From an uncultured Oscillospiraceae bacterium (GTDB lineage Bacteria; Bacillota; Clostridia; Oscillospirales; Oscillospiraceae), in the NCBI GenBank assembly GCA_934591815.1, contig CAKTPV010000001.1, positions 202,939 to 266,938 of the forward strand: 64,000 nucleotides of DNA, given 5' to 3'. This document shows, piece by piece, positions 39,016-48,990 of this stretch. The translations under genes and the position numbers were made by a program. Below the pieces are notes generated by a model that was not told the origin of the DNA, did no database searches, and saw nothing but the letters and a program-made list of their open reading frames with translations. Positions within the stretch are counted from its first letter, which is position 1. Every line of letters begins with the position of its first letter.

Positions 39016-42000
39016 GCTCAGTTCCTCCTTCTTGGGACTTCCGTCCCTGTATCTCATTCTGCTGCAAGCGCAGCTTTTCTACAAGGCCGCCTGCGGCGTC
39101 CAATGCATCCTCGTTTGGCTGTAAAAACAGCGTCAGCCGCGGCTCCGTTCCCGCCGACAGCTGTAATCGGTTCCGGTAGCCCGCCATGGTACACACCGCC
39201 AGCAGCGCCGCCGGGTCGATGCGCGTATCGAAGCTGAAGATCAGCTGCCGCCCCTTCTGGGTGATGTCGGTGATGCCCGTCTCCATAGCCGCCGCGCGGA
39301 GCATGGCCACGTGCAGCAGCGCCGTTACCGGCTTTGGCACGTCGCCGTACCGGTCCAGCAGCTCGTCCGTCAGGTCGGCCTCGTCCGCCGGTGTCCGCAG
39401 CGCGGCGATGCGGCGGTACAGATCCATCCGCTGCTCGGCGGCGGGCACATAGCCCTCCGGGATGTAGGCCGGCACCGTCAGGTCGGCGGAGCATTCCGTC
39501 CGCACCTCCGCGCCCCGGCCCTGCTGCTCCAGCACCGCATCGTTCAGCAGCTTCAGGTACATATCGTAGCCCACGGACATCATGTAGCCCGACTGCTCGG
39601 GGCCCAGGAGGTTTCCGGCGCCCCGGATCTCCAGATCCCGCATGGCGATCTTGAAGCCGGAGCCGAACTCCACATATTCCCGTATGGCGGTGAGCCGCTT
39701 GGCGGCCACCTCCGTCAGCACCTTGCCGGTGCGGTACGTCAGATAGGCATAGGCCCGCCGGGCCGACCGGCCGATGCGTCCCCGGATCTGGTGGAGCTGG
39801 CTGAGTCCCAGCCGGTCCGCGTCCTCGATGATGAGGGTGTTCACGTTGGGGATGTCGATGCCCGTTTCAATGATGGTGGTGCATACCAGCACGTCGATGT
39901 CGCCCTCCGCCATGCGGCTCATGACGCGGCTCAGCTCGCCCTCCGCCATTTTGCCGTGGGCGGTCTCCACCGTCACGCCGTCGCCCAGCAGCTCCCGCAG
40001 CCGGGAGGCGGTGGAGTCGATGTTCTCCACCCGGTTGTGCAGGTAGTACACCTGCCCGCCCCGATCCAGCTCCCGCCGGATGGCCTCGGTGACGATGCCC
40101 CAGTCATGCTCCAGCACATAGGTCTGCACCGGCTGCCGCTCCTGCGGCGGCTGCTCGATGGTGCTCATATCCCGGATACCGCTGAGAGCCATGTTCAGCG
40201 TCCGGGGGATGGGCGTGGCGGACAGCGTCAGCGTGTCCACCTGCTCCGTCCGCTGGCGCAGCTTCTCCTTATGGGTCACGCCGAAGCGCTGCTCCTCGTC
40301 GATGATGAGCAGGCCCAGATCCTTGAATTCCACGCTCTTGGCCAGCAGCTTGTGGGTGCCGATAAGCAGATCCACTCTGCCCGCTTTCACCCGCTCCAGC
40401 ACGTCCTTCACCTGCGCCGGGGTGCGGAACCGGGACAGCACCTCCACCGTCACCGGGAACGCCCGAAACCGGGCGATGGCCGTGGCGTAGTGCTGCTGGG
40501 CCAGCACGGTGGTGGGTACCAGAATGGCGGCCTGCTTGCCGTCCAGAATGCACTTCATGGCCGCCCGCAGCGCCACCTCCGTCTTGCCGTAGCCCACGTC
40601 GCCGCACAGCAGCCGATCCATGGGCGCCGGCTTCTCCATATCCCGTTTGATGTCCCGGATGGCGGCCAGCTGGTCGTCCGTCTCCGTGTAATCGAAATCA
40701 TCCTCAAACTCCTGCTGCCACGGGGAGTCCGGCGAAAAGGCGAAGCCGGTCTGCCGCTGGCGCTGGGCGTACAGCTTGATCAGCTCCTCGGCCAGCTCCT
40801 TTGCCGCCGCCTTGGCGCGGCGGGTGGTCTTGGCCCACTGGTCGCCGGACAGCTTGTTCAGCTTTGTCTTTTCCGCCGCCTCGTCGCCGCCGCCAATGTA
40901 TTTGCTCACCAGATCCAGCGATGTGGCCGGCACATACAGACAGTCGCTGCCGGCGTAGTTGATCTTGATATAGTCCTTCTCCACGCCGTCCACCGGCAGG
41001 CGCAGCATCCCGGCGAACCGCCCGATGCCGTGGTGGACGTGTACCACCAGATCGCCCACCGTCAGATCGGTGTAGGATTGTATTTTCTGTCGGTTGTCCG
41101 TCTTGGCGGCACGGGGCTTTTTCCGGCTGCCGGACAGCTTCTCGGTAAACTGTCCCTCCGTCAGCACCGCCAGCTTCAGCGCCGGCCACTCGCTGCCGGC
41201 ACTGAGCGCACCCACGGTGATGCACACCTGCCCCCGCTTCGGCACGGCGCTGCCGGACAGCTCCAGCGCGGCGGGGATCTTTTTCCGGTGCAGCAGCTCC
41301 TGCATATTCTTCGCCCGCACCTCGCCGCCGCACAGCACCAGCACGCCGTACCCGGCGGTGAGATAATGTACGATGTCGGTGGCCGCCGTCTCCAGACTGC
41401 CGCCGTAGCTGGCCAGCTGCTTGGCCGGGATATCCAGCAGCAGCTTGGGCGCCACCAGATACCGGCTGGTGGGCAGGCTCTCCATCTGGCACACGGGGAA
41501 GCGCTCCAGCTCCGCCGCCGTTTCCGCCTCCGTCAGCGTCAGCCGCCCGAAGGCACCCGCCATCTGACCGGCCTCCATGGACGCCGTTACATCCTGCTTC
41601 ACCTGCCACACAGAGGCCTTCAGCGCCTCCTGCACCCGGCCCGCCTCGCTGACACAGACAAGGCAGTCCTCCGGCAGATAGTCGAAGGCCGTGGCCGCGT
41701 CGGGGTACACCGCCGCCAGATACCGGTCGCCGCCGGGAGGCGTCACCCCCTGCCGCAGGGACTGGGCGTCCTCCTCCAGCCGCTGCCGCAGGGCGGCGGC
41801 ATTCTCCTTCTTCGCCAGACGCTTTGCCGCCGCGTCCATGCGCTTGGCGGCGCTTTCCGCCGCATTTTCGTCGTAAAACGGCAGCACCTCGCCGGCTGGC
41901 AGCACCGTAAAGCGCTGCCGGTTCTCCACACGGCGCTGGGTGGCCACGTCGAAATCGCCCATGCTGTCCAGCTCGTCGTCGAAGAACTCGCAGCGTACCG

Positions 42001-42568
42001 GACGCTCCGGGCCGGGGGAGAAGATATCCAGGATGCCGCCGCGGAGGGCAAACTGTCCCGCGCCCTCTACCTGCTGGGCGCGGACGTAGCCCGCCGCCGT
42101 GAGCTGTGCCGTCAGCACCGTCACATCGTACCGCTGCCCCACCTCCAGTGTGAAGGCGGTCTTTTGCAGCACCGCCGCCGGCAGGCACAGCTGTGCCATA
42201 GCCGCCGCCGTTGTCACGATCACCCGGGGCTTCTCCTGCGCCAGACGGTACAGCGCCCACAGCCGCCGGTACTCCCACTGGCGGCTGTACGCCGCCGCAG
42301 GCCGCAGCTGCCACTCTCTGGCGGGCAGCACCACCGGCTCCTCACCGGTGAGGGCGCGCAGATCGGCGGCCTGCCGGGCGCACTCCTGCTCGTCGGCGCA
42401 CAGCATCAAAAGGGGTCTGCCGGTCTGCTCCGCCGCAGCCGCCGCCACCGCGGCGCGCTGCACGGGGGAGAGCCCCGTGACCATACTGTGCTTTTCCCGG
42501 CCCGCCATACCCGCCGTCAGCTCCTGTAGCTGCGGCAGCGTCAAAAGCTGCCGGATCAGTCCCTCCAT
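39005..42568 (-). CDS. mfd: Transcription-repair coupling factor
   Basis: Removes stalled RNA polymerase and recruits UvrA. The 1187 residues show the UvrB-like N-terminal domains, the RNA-polymerase-interacting CarD-like domain (SYTDLTVGDLVVHVHHGIGR, about 500-560), then the translocase with Walker A GDVGYGKTEVA (about 656) and DEEQ box LLIIDEEQRFGVTHKEKLRQ (about 755), and motif VI QLHQIRGRIGRSARRAYAYL. The C-terminal D7 domain follows. Length fits the family (about 1150). The start follows GGGGAGAG. pth lies upstream on the same strand with a 100-bp gap; the PrsA-like gene overlaps the end. Confidence 0.97.
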   Translation of the reverse strand: MEGLIRQLLTLPQLQELTAGMAGREKHSMVTGLSPVQRAAVAAAAAEQTGRPLLMLCADEQECARQAADLRALTGEEPVVLPAREWQLRPAAAYSRQWEYRRLWALYRLAQEKPRVIVTTAAAMAQLCLPAAVLQKTAFTLEVGQRYDVTVLTAQLTAAGYVRAQQVEGAGQFALRGGILDIFSPGPERPVRCEFFDDELDSMGDFDVATQRRVENRQRFTVLPAGEVLPFYDENAAESAAKRMDAAAKRLAKKENAAALRQRLEEDAQSLRQGVTPPGGDRYLAAVYPDAATAFDYLPEDCLVCVSEAGRVQEALKASVWQVKQDVTASMEAGQMAGAFGRLTLTEAETAAELERFPVCQMESLPTSRYLVAPKLLLDIPAKQLASYGGSLETAATDIVHYLTAGYGVLVLCGGEVRAKNMQELLHRKKIPAALELSGSAVPKRGQVCITVGALSAGSEWPALKLAVLTEGQFTEKLSGSRKKPRAAKTDNRQKIQSYTDLTVGDLVVHVHHGIGRFAGMLRLPVDGVEKDYIKINYAGSDCLYVPATSLDLVSKYIGGGDEAAEKTKLNKLSGDQWAKTTRRAKAAAKELAEELIKLYAQRQRQTGFAFSPDSPWQQEFEDDFDYTETDDQLAAIRDIKRDMEKPAPMDRLLCGDVGYGKTEVALRAAMKCILDGKQAAILVPTTVLAQQHYATAIARFRAFPVTVEVLSRFRTPAQVKDVLERVKAGRVDLLIGTHKLLAKSVEFKDLGLLIIDEEQRFGVTHKEKLRQRTEQVDTLTLSATPIPRTLNMALSGIRDMSTIEQPPQERQPVQTYVLEHDWGIVTEAIRRELDRGGQVYYLHNRVENIDSTASRLRELLGDGVTVETAHGKMAEGELSRVMSRMAEGDIDVLVCTTIIETGIDIPNVNTLIIEDADRLGLSQLHQIRGRIGRSARRAYAYLTYRTGKVLTEVAAKRLTAIREYVEFGSGFKIAMRDLEIRGAGNLLGPEQSGYMMSVGYDMYLKLLNDAVLEQQGRGAEVRTECSADLTVPAYIPEGYVPAAEQRMDLYRRIAALRTPADEADLTDELLDRYGDVPKPVTALLHVAMLRAAAMETGITDITQKGRQLIFSFDTRIDPAALLAVCTMAGYRNRLQLSAGTEPRLTLFLQPNEDALDAAGGLVEKLRLQQNEIQGRKSQEGGTEHEE

Positions 42569-42669
42569 GCGCTCTCCCCTCCCCTCCGAAATCAGCGCCT
42601 GCGCCGTTTTTTGACTTGGTGTCAGCGTATATTCTATGCGCGCTTTCTGAAATTTACCTGAAAAAAACG

Positions 42670-43266
42670 TCAGCTGTTGAAGCGGTTCATAGCAGTGTCC
42701 GGCCCCTGCTCAATGAGGCACAGCGCCGCCTCCGCCGCCCGGTCCAGCGTGGCGCGCAGCAGCTTGGCCTCCTCGCCCTGGGGCTTGCCCACCACCCAGT
42801 TCACCATCTCGTGGTCGGGATGCTCCGGCATCCCCACACCCACCTTGATGCGGGGGAATCCGTCCGTTCCAAGGTGCTGGATGATATTCTTCAGCCCATT
42901 GTGGCCGCCCGCCGACCCGCTCTTGCGGATCCGCAGCCGACCCGCCGCGAGGGATACATCGTCGGAGATGACCACCACATGATCCGCCGGCACCTTGTAG
43001 AACCGGGCGGCCTCGCCCACGGACTCGCCGGACAGGTTCATGTAGGTCTGGGGCTTCATCACCAGTATTTTGTTGCCGTTTTTCTCCAGAATACCTGTCC
43101 ACGCCTTGAACCGCAGCTTATTGAGCTTGAAGTTCTCCTTTTCCATCAGGCTGTCCAGCGCCAGCCACCCCATGTTGTGACGGGTGGATTCGTACTTGCT
43201 GCCGGGATTGCCCAGCCCTACAAGGATCCAGTTGACGCCGCCGGCCTGATTCCGATTAAAAAACAA
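42670..43266 (-). CDS. pth: Peptidyl-tRNA hydrolase
   Basis: Frees tRNA from prematurely released peptidyl-tRNA. Family motifs are LVGLGNPGSKYESTRHNMGW (with the catalytic histidine in TRHNM), QTYMNLSGESV, VVISDDVSLAAGRLR and SGSAGGHNGLK. The protein needs a TTG start at 43266: AAGGAGG lies exactly 8 bases upstream, and no ATG or GTG is available at the right place. This gives 198 residues with a 13-residue extension (MFFNRNQAGGVNW) before the conserved start. Confidence 0.93.
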   Translation of the reverse strand: MFFNRNQAGGVNWILVGLGNPGSKYESTRHNMGWLALDSLMEKENFKLNKLRFKAWTGILEKNGNKILVMKPQTYMNLSGESVGEAARFYKVPADHVVVISDDVSLAAGRLRIRKSGSAGGHNGLKNIIQHLGTDGFPRIKVGVGMPEHPDHEMVNWVVGKPQGEEAKLLRATLDRAAEAALCLIEQGPDTAMNRFNS

Positions 43267-43293
43267 GGCTCTCGCCTCCTTTTGAAAAAGTAA

Positions 43294-43317
43294 GGGGGAC
43301 TGCAAACGCAGTCCCCC
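43294..43317 (-). terminator. Terminator of prs
   Basis: GGGGGACTGC (43294-43303) pairs with 43308-43317, loop AAAC; on the minus strand it is followed by TTACTTTTT. Confidence 0.85.
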
Positions 43318-43352
43318 ACAGTATAGCATAGCTTCCGCCGTTTGAAAAGCGC

Positions 43353-44312
43353 TTAGTTGAACAGCTTGGCGATGGAGATCTCCTGATAGATGCGCTCGAT
43401 GGCCTCGGCGAACATGGGCGCCACGGACAGGTACTTGATCTTGTCGCAGTCCGCGCCCATCGTCTCGGGGATGGTGTTCAGCAGGGCGACCTCCTTGATG
43501 ACGCTGCTGCTCAGACGCTCCAGCGCCGGGCCGGACAGCACGCCGTGGCTGGCGCAGGCGTACACGCTGTTGGCGCCGCCTACCTCCACGATGGCCTTGG
43601 CCGCGTTGCAGATGGAGCCGGCGGTGTCGATCATATCGTCGAACAGGATGCAGTCCTTACCGGCCACGTCGCCGATGACGTTCATAACCTCGCACTGGTT
43701 GGCCTTCTGACGGCGCTTGTCCACGATGGCAAGGCTCATGTGCAGCTTCTGGGCGAAGGTACGGGCGCGGGCCACGCTGCCCACGTCGGGGGACACCACC
43801 GCCATGTTCTCGCACTTCTCGCCGAACTTCTTGGCGTAGTAGTCCACGAACACGGGGTTGCCCAGCAGGTTGTCCACAGGGATGTCGAAGAAGCCCTGGA
43901 TCTGGCTGGCGTGGAGATCCATGGTCAGCACCCGGTCGGCGCCGGAGGCGGTGATCATGTTGGCCACCAGCTTGGCGGAGATGGGATCGCGGCTCTTGGC
44001 CTTACGATCCTGACGGGCATAGCCGAAGTAGGGGATCACCGCGGTAACACGACCCGCGGAGGCGCGCTTGCAGGCGTCGATCATGATGAGCAGCTCCATC
44101 AGGCTGTCATTGACCGGCTTGCAGGTGGAGTTGATGAGAAACACATCGCTGCCGCGGACGCTCTCATACAGAGAGACCGAGGCCTCGCCGTCCGCAAAGG
44201 ATTTGACCTCTGCCTCGCCCAGCTTGATGCCGATGAGCTTGCAGATCTCCTGTGCCAATGCGGGGTTGGCGTTGCCGGTGAAGATCTTGATGTCCTTGCC
44301 GTGAGAAATCAT
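43353..44312 (-). CDS. prs: Ribose-phosphate pyrophosphokinase
   Basis: Makes PRPP from ribose 5-phosphate and ATP for nucleotide, histidine and tryptophan synthesis. The 319-residue length and motifs are standard: FADGEASVSLYESVRGSDVF, PYFGYARQDRKAKSRDPISA (ATP loop), and the PRPP-binding loop DCILFDDMIDTAGSICNAA. A GAGAGG site precedes the ATG. A structured leader ending in a terminator lies between its promoter and start, so expression may be attenuated. Confidence 0.97.
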   Translation of the reverse strand: MISHGKDIKIFTGNANPALAQEICKLIGIKLGEAEVKSFADGEASVSLYESVRGSDVFLINSTCKPVNDSLMELLIMIDACKRASAGRVTAVIPYFGYARQDRKAKSRDPISAKLVANMITASGADRVLTMDLHASQIQGFFDIPVDNLLGNPVFVDYYAKKFGEKCENMAVVSPDVGSVARARTFAQKLHMSLAIVDKRRQKANQCEVMNVIGDVAGKDCILFDDMIDTAGSICNAAKAIVEVGGANSVYACASHGVLSGPALERLSSSVIKEVALLNTIPETMGADCDKIKYLSVAPMFAEAIERIYQEISIAKLFN

Positions 44313-44383
44313 GGTGTTAAACCTCTCGCTTTCTGTCCGTTATGGAATATTTTTTCGACCGCTGCCGGTCATGGCATACCTGT

Positions 44384-44565
44384 TAAAAAACAAACAAAAA
44401 GCGCCGCCACATCGCCCCTACCGCCGGTCAGAGCGGTCTTTTGCGATACAGACGGCGCACGCTTCGGCAGAGGAAGCGCACACACAGCAGCTATTGGCTT
44501 TTACACAGTCCAACCGATCCATTGGCCCTTCCTCCCCTCAACTTGGTTTGCCTGTCCCTATTATA
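44384..44565 (-). ncRNA. Structured RNA or attenuator upstream of prs (unidentified)
   Basis: On the minus strand TATAAT (44560-44565) would start an RNA near 44553. It contains the stem CGCTTC/GAAGCG, then a long GC-rich hairpin whose outer stem is GCGCCG/CGGCGC (with ATCGC/GCGAT and ACCGC/GCGGT inside), then TTTTTGTTTGTTTTTT ending near 44384. This is a terminator about 70 bp before prs. I could not match it to 6S RNA, SRP RNA, T-box or a riboswitch known to me. Either an independent RNA of about 165 nt or a leader that controls prs. Confidence 0.55.
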
Positions 44566-44719
44566 ACAGGCTTTACGGGAAAATCCAGTATTTTTCCCAC
44601 TTTTTTTGGCAATAATTTTTCGGAGCGGAAAACGCTCATGCAAATCGCCATTTTTTCATGGAAACAGCGGTCATTTTTTGTATTTCTAAGAAAATGCAGG
44701 TGTTTTTGCCATTTTTGAG

Positions 44720-44748
44720 TTGCATTTCCCGTTCTATTGCATTACAAT
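44720..44748 (+). promoter_or_regulatory. Promoter of trmL
   Basis: TTGCAT (44720-44725) and TACAAT (44743-44748), 17-bp spacer, 30 bp before the start. Confidence 0.7.
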
Positions 44749-44777
44749 AGGCAGGTATTTGAGGAGGGCTGCCCTGT

Positions 44778-45269
44778 ATGCTTCACATTGTGCTGGTCGA
44801 ACCGGAGATACCCCAGAACTGCGGCAACATTGCCCGCACCTGTGCCGCCACGGGATGCTCTCTGCACCTTATCCGTCCGCTGGGCTTCGACATCTCCGAT
44901 CGTGCCGTAAAGCGGGCGGGTCTTGACTACTGGCATCTGGTGACCGTCCGGGACTACGACGGACTGGACGATTTCTTCCGGCAGAACCCGGAGGCCGCCG
45001 ATGATCTGTGGCTGGCCACCACCAAGGCGCCGCAGGACTATACGCAGGCCCGGTTCTCGCCGGACTGCTGGCTGTTCTTCGGCAAGGAGACGGCGGGGCT
45101 GCCGGAGGCGTTCCGCATGGCCCACTACGGCCGGTGCATCCGGCTGCCCATGCGCACGGAGGCGCGCAGTCTGAATCTCAGCAACTCCGTGGCCATCCTG
45201 ACCTACGAGGCTCTGCGGCAGAACGGGTTCCCCGGACTGTCCGGACAGGGCGAGATGGCGGGGCACTGA
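44778..45269 (+). CDS. trmL: tRNA (cytidine(34)-2'-O)-methyltransferase
   Basis: A SPOUT methyltransferase that modifies the wobble base of certain leucine tRNAs. The 163 residues match the TrmL length. Motifs: [53 protein letters not shown] and the knot signature [28 protein letters not shown] site lies upstream. It precedes the glycolytic genes by about 45 bp. Confidence 0.95.
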   Translation: MLHIVLVEPEIPQNCGNIARTCAATGCSLHLIRPLGFDISDRAVKRAGLDYWHLVTVRDYDGLDDFFRQNPEAADDLWLATTKAPQDYTQARFSPDCWLFFGKETAGLPEAFRMAHYGRCIRLPMRTEARSLNLSNSVAILTYEALRQNGFPGLSGQGEMAGH

Positions 45270-45315
45270 TCTGTTTTTTCCATACACATACTATTTCAAA
45301 AGGAGATGTATCCGT

Positions 45316-46509
45316 ATGAACTACAATAAAAAGACCATTCTGGACGTAGACGTAGCCGGGAAGAAGATCCTGCTGCGCTGCGATTTCAATGTGCCGCAGG
45401 ATAAGGAGACGGGCGCTATCACCAGCGACAAGCGCATCGTGGCGGCGCTGCCCACCATCCGCTACCTGCTGGAGAAGAAGGCGGCGGTCATCGCCTGCTC
45501 CCATCTGGGCAAGCCCAAGGGCGAATGGAAGGCCAAGTTGAGTCTGGCCCCCGTGGCAGAGCGTCTCAGCGAGCTGCTGGGGCAGGAGGTCATCTTCGCC
45601 AAGGACATCGTGGGTGAGGACGCCAAGGCCAAGGCCGCGGCGCTGCAGGGCGGCCAGATCCTGCTGCTGGAGAACCTGCGCTTTGACCCCCGCGAGGAGA
45701 AGAACGACCCATCCTTCGCCAAGGAGCTGGCGTCTATGGCGGAGCTGTATGTGTCCGACGCTTTCGGCACCGTTCACCGCGCCCACGCCTCCACCGCCGG
45801 TGTGGCGGCCTATCTGCCCGCCGTGTCCGGCCTGCTGGTGGCCAAGGAGCTGGAGGTCATGGGCGGCGCGCTCAATAACCCCAAGCGCCCCTTTGTGGCG
45901 GTGCTGGGCGGCGCCAAGGTCAGCGACAAGATCGGCGTCATCAATAACCTGCTGGACAAGGCCGACACCATCATCATCGGCGGCGGCATGGCCTACACCT
46001 TCGCCAAGGCGCAGGGCGGCTCCATCGGCAAGAGCCTGTGCGAGGAGGATAAGCTGGACTACGCCCGGGAGATGATCGCCAAGGCGGAAAAGAACGGCGT
46101 AAGGCTGCTGCTGCCCACTGACACCATGGCGGCAGACGATTTCTCCAACGATGCCAAGCGTCAGGTGGTCAGCACCATGGCCATCCCCGACGGCTGGGAG
46201 GGCATGGACATCGGCCCCGACACCATTCGGACGTTCTGCGACGCCGTAAAGGGCGCCGGCACCGTGGTGTGGAACGGGCCCATGGGCGTGTTCGAGTTTG
46301 AGAACTTTGCCGCCGGCACCCGCGCCATGGCCCAGGCGCTGGCTGACAGCGGCGCCATCACCATCGTGGGCGGCGGCGACAGTGCCGCGGCGGTGGAGCA
46401 GATGGGCTTCGCCGACAAGATCACCCACATCAGCACCGGCGGCGGTGCGTCTCTGGAGTTCCTGGAGGGTCTGGAGCTGCCCGGTGTGGCCTGCCTGCTG
46501 GACAAGTAA
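45316..46509 (+). CDS. pgk: Phosphoglycerate kinase
   Basis: Transfers phosphate from 1,3-bisphosphoglycerate to ADP in glycolysis. 397 residues with the opening [20 protein letters not shown], substrate motifs FNVPQD and CSHLGKPKG, and the nucleotide-binding end [20 protein letters not shown]. An AGGAGATG site precedes the ATG. It is first of three adjacent lower-glycolysis genes (pgk, tpiA, gpmI); gap and eno are not here. Confidence 0.98.
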   Translation: MNYNKKTILDVDVAGKKILLRCDFNVPQDKETGAITSDKRIVAALPTIRYLLEKKAAVIACSHLGKPKGEWKAKLSLAPVAERLSELLGQEVIFAKDIVGEDAKAKAAALQGGQILLLENLRFDPREEKNDPSFAKELASMAELYVSDAFGTVHRAHASTAGVAAYLPAVSGLLVAKELEVMGGALNNPKRPFVAVLGGAKVSDKIGVINNLLDKADTIIIGGGMAYTFAKAQGGSIGKSLCEEDKLDYAREMIAKAEKNGVRLLLPTDTMAADDFSNDAKRQVVSTMAIPDGWEGMDIGPDTIRTFCDAVKGAGTVVWNGPMGVFEFENFAAGTRAMAQALADSGAITIVGGGDSAAAVEQMGFADKITHISTGGGASLEFLEGLELPGVACLLDK

Positions 46510-46613
46510 GCAGCCTTGACAAGGGGAGGTCGTCCCCTTTACATGGATCGTATCAAAGCAAAATTTGTATCGATAATAGAATAGTTTAAAGAAGACAGAG
46601 GAGTAAACAAGTT

Positions 46614-47387
46614 ATGAATCGCAGATACCGTAAGACCATTATCGCCGGCAACTGGAAGATGAACAAGACCGCCAGCGAGACGAAAAAATTCGCTGAGGAG
46701 CTGAAGGCCCTGCTGCCCAAGGCCAAGTGGTGCGACGTAGTGGTGTGCGTCCCCGCCGTGAACATCTCCACCGCCATCAAGGCCTTCAAGGACGCCCGCG
46801 TGTCCGTTGGCGCGCAAAACGTGTTCTTTGAGAAGTCCGGCGCCTACACCGGCGAGGTCTCCGCCGATATGCTGAAGGATCTGGGCGTGAAGTACGTCAT
46901 CATCGGCCACTCCGAGCGCCGCCAGTATTTCGGCGAGACGGATCTCATCGTCAACAAGAAGGTGCTGGCCGCGCTGGAGGCCGGTCTGCACCCCATTATC
47001 TGCGTGGGCGAGACGCTGGAGCAGCGGGAGCTGGGCATCACCATGGAGCTGATCGCCCTGCAGGTGAAGTCCGCGCTGGCCGGCGTACCCGCCGAGAAGC
47101 TGCGCAAGTGCGTCATCGCCTATGAGCCCGTGTGGGCCATCGGCACCGGCAAGACCGCCACCGCCGAGCAGGCTGCGGAGGTCTGCACCTTCATCCGCAC
47201 CACCGTGCGCCACCTGTACGGCGCCCGCATCGCCCGTTCCATCACCATCCAGTACGGCGGCTCCATGAAGCCTGCCAACGCCGCGGAGCTGCTGGGTCAG
47301 CCCGACATCGACGGCGGCCTCATCGGCGGCGCCGCCCTGAATGCTGCTGACTTTGTGGAGATCATCAACGCTGCCAATCAGGACTGA
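46614..47387 (+). CDS. tpiA: Triose-phosphate isomerase
   Basis: Interconverts dihydroxyacetone phosphate and glyceraldehyde 3-phosphate. 257 residues with the catalytic lysine in [11 protein letters not shown], the histidine in [13 protein letters not shown], the glutamate in [15 protein letters not shown] and the phosphate loop [16 protein letters not shown] 104-bp gap after pgk contains a small inverted repeat (AAGGGG/CCCCTT) but no T-run, so read-through is likely. The start follows AGAGGAG. Confidence 0.98.
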   Translation: MNRRYRKTIIAGNWKMNKTASETKKFAEELKALLPKAKWCDVVVCVPAVNISTAIKAFKDARVSVGAQNVFFEKSGAYTGEVSADMLKDLGVKYVIIGHSERRQYFGETDLIVNKKVLAALEAGLHPIICVGETLEQRELGITMELIALQVKSALAGVPAEKLRKCVIAYEPVWAIGTGKTATAEQAAEVCTFIRTTVRHLYGARIARSITIQYGGSMKPANAAELLGQPDIDGGLIGGAALNAADFVEIINAANQD

Positions 47388-47405
47388 TCCCATAGGAGGA
47401 AAGGC

Positions 47406-48917
47406 ATGAGCAAAACTCCGACAACACTTATTATCATGGACGGCTTCGGCCTTGCACCGGCGGCGGATGACAACGCCGTTACGCTGGCGAAAACGCCGGT
47501 GCTGGACGGGCTGTTCCGTGACTATGCCCACACTACCCTGTCCGCCAGCGGACTGGACGTGGGCCTGCCCGCCGGGCAGATGGGCAACAGCGAGGTAGGT
47601 CACACCAACATCGGCGGCGGCCGCGTGGTGTTTCAGGATCTGCCCCGTATCAGCCGCGCCATCGAGGACGGCAGCTTCTTCCGGAACGAGGCCTATAACA
47701 AGGCCATGGACGACTGTCTGAAAAACGACGCCAGCCTCCACCTGTACGGCCTGCTGTCCGACGGCGGCGTACACTCCCACATCGACCACCTGTACGCGCT
47801 GCTGCAGATGGCAAAGGACAAGGGGCTGCACCGCGTGTATATCCACTGCTTCCTGGACGGGCGGGACGTGTCCCCCACCAGCGGCAAGGGCTTTGTGCAG
47901 GCGCTGGCCGACAAGTGCGCCGCGCTGGGCGTGGGCAAGATCGCCACGGTCATGGGCCGCTACTATGCCATGGACCGCGACAAGCGCTGGGAGCGGGTGC
48001 AGATGGCCTACGACGCCATGGTGTACGGCGAGGGCAACCACAATGCCGACCCCGTGGACGCCGTGGCACAGAGCTACGCCAACAACGTCACCGACGAGTT
48101 CATGGAGCCGGTGGTCTGCGACAGCGACGGCACCATCAGCGACAACGACAGCGTGATCTTCTTCAACTACCGCCCCGACCGGGCCCGCGAGATCACCCGC
48201 GCCATCGTCGACCCCGACTTTGACGGATTCCAGCGGGAGTTCTTCCCCACCACCTATGTGTGCAACACGGAGTACGACGCCTCCATGCCCAACGTGCTGG
48301 TGGCGTGGCCCCGCATCGCCGTGAAGAACGGGCTGGGCGAGTATCTCAGCAGCATGGGCATGACCCAGCTGCGCATCGCGGAGACGGAGAAGTATGCCCA
48401 CGTGACGTTCTTCTTCAACGGCGGCGTAGAGACGCAGTACCCCGGTGAGGATCGGGTGCTGGTGCCCTCCCCCAAGGTGGCGACCTACGATCTCCAGCCG
48501 GAGATGAGCGCCGTGGAGGTGTGCGACAAGTGCGTGGAGCGCATCGAGTCCGGCGCCTATGACGTGATCATCCTGAACTTCGCCAACTGCGACATGGTGG
48601 GTCACACCGGCGTGCTGGAGGCCGCCATCAAGGCGGTAGAGACGGTGGATACCTGCGTGGGCCGCGTGGTGGAGGCTACCCTGAAGATGGGCGGCATCGC
48701 CATGGTCACTGCCGACCACGGCAACGCCGAGGACATGAAGCAGCCCGATGGCAGCCCCATGACCGCCCACACCACCAACCTCGTACCCTTCATCCTCTGC
48801 GGCGCCGGCACCGAGCTGCGCCCGGGCCGTCTGGCGGACATCGCCCCCACCATTCTGGACGTGATGGGTCTGGCCTGCCCGGAGGAGATGGACGGCAAGA
48901 CACTGATCGTCAAATAA
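47406..48917 (+). CDS. gpmI: 2,3-bisphosphoglycerate-independent phosphoglycerate mutase
   Basis: Interconverts 3- and 2-phosphoglycerate using two Mn ions. 503 residues of the alkaline-phosphatase superfamily; LIIMDGFGLAP holds the metal aspartate, GQMGNSEVGHTNIGGGRVV the phosphorylated serine, and MVTADHGNAEDM and FANCDMVGHTG the C-terminal metal ligands. An AGGAGGAAA site lies 6 bases upstream of the ATG, and the gene starts 18 bp after tpiA, so both are in one operon. Confidence 0.98.
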   Translation: MSKTPTTLIIMDGFGLAPAADDNAVTLAKTPVLDGLFRDYAHTTLSASGLDVGLPAGQMGNSEVGHTNIGGGRVVFQDLPRISRAIEDGSFFRNEAYNKAMDDCLKNDASLHLYGLLSDGGVHSHIDHLYALLQMAKDKGLHRVYIHCFLDGRDVSPTSGKGFVQALADKCAALGVGKIATVMGRYYAMDRDKRWERVQMAYDAMVYGEGNHNADPVDAVAQSYANNVTDEFMEPVVCDSDGTISDNDSVIFFNYRPDRAREITRAIVDPDFDGFQREFFPTTYVCNTEYDASMPNVLVAWPRIAVKNGLGEYLSSMGMTQLRIAETEKYAHVTFFFNGGVETQYPGEDRVLVPSPKVATYDLQPEMSAVEVCDKCVERIESGAYDVIILNFANCDMVGHTGVLEAAIKAVETVDTCVGRVVEATLKMGGIAMVTADHGNAEDMKQPDGSPMTAHTTNLVPFILCGAGTELRPGRLADIAPTILDVMGLACPEEMDGKTLIVK

Positions 48918-48943
48918 GGCAGCGTTCGCTTTGTATGAACAGC

Positions 48944-48970
48944 AGACCCCGAAGCGGCGCTTCGGGGTCT
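48944..48970 (+). terminator. Terminator-like hairpin after gpmI
   Basis: AGACCCCGAAGC (48944-48955) pairs with 48959-48970. Only TGTTAT follows, so termination is probably partial, and the gpsA ribosome site begins at once. Confidence 0.7.
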
Positions 48971-48990
48971 TGTTATAAGGAGATATACCC

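Noticed and set aside
39311..42529. 1072-codon open frame opposite mfd
   Set aside because: Antisense shadow of a GC-rich gene; its translation is Leu/His/Gln/Arg/Gly-rich with no motif, while mfd on the other strand is unmistakable.
44384..44565. 6S RNA or SRP RNA upstream of prs
   Set aside because: The ends do not pair as in 6S RNA, and no SRP core (GGAAGGAAGC-type loop in the right setting) is seen; left as unidentified.
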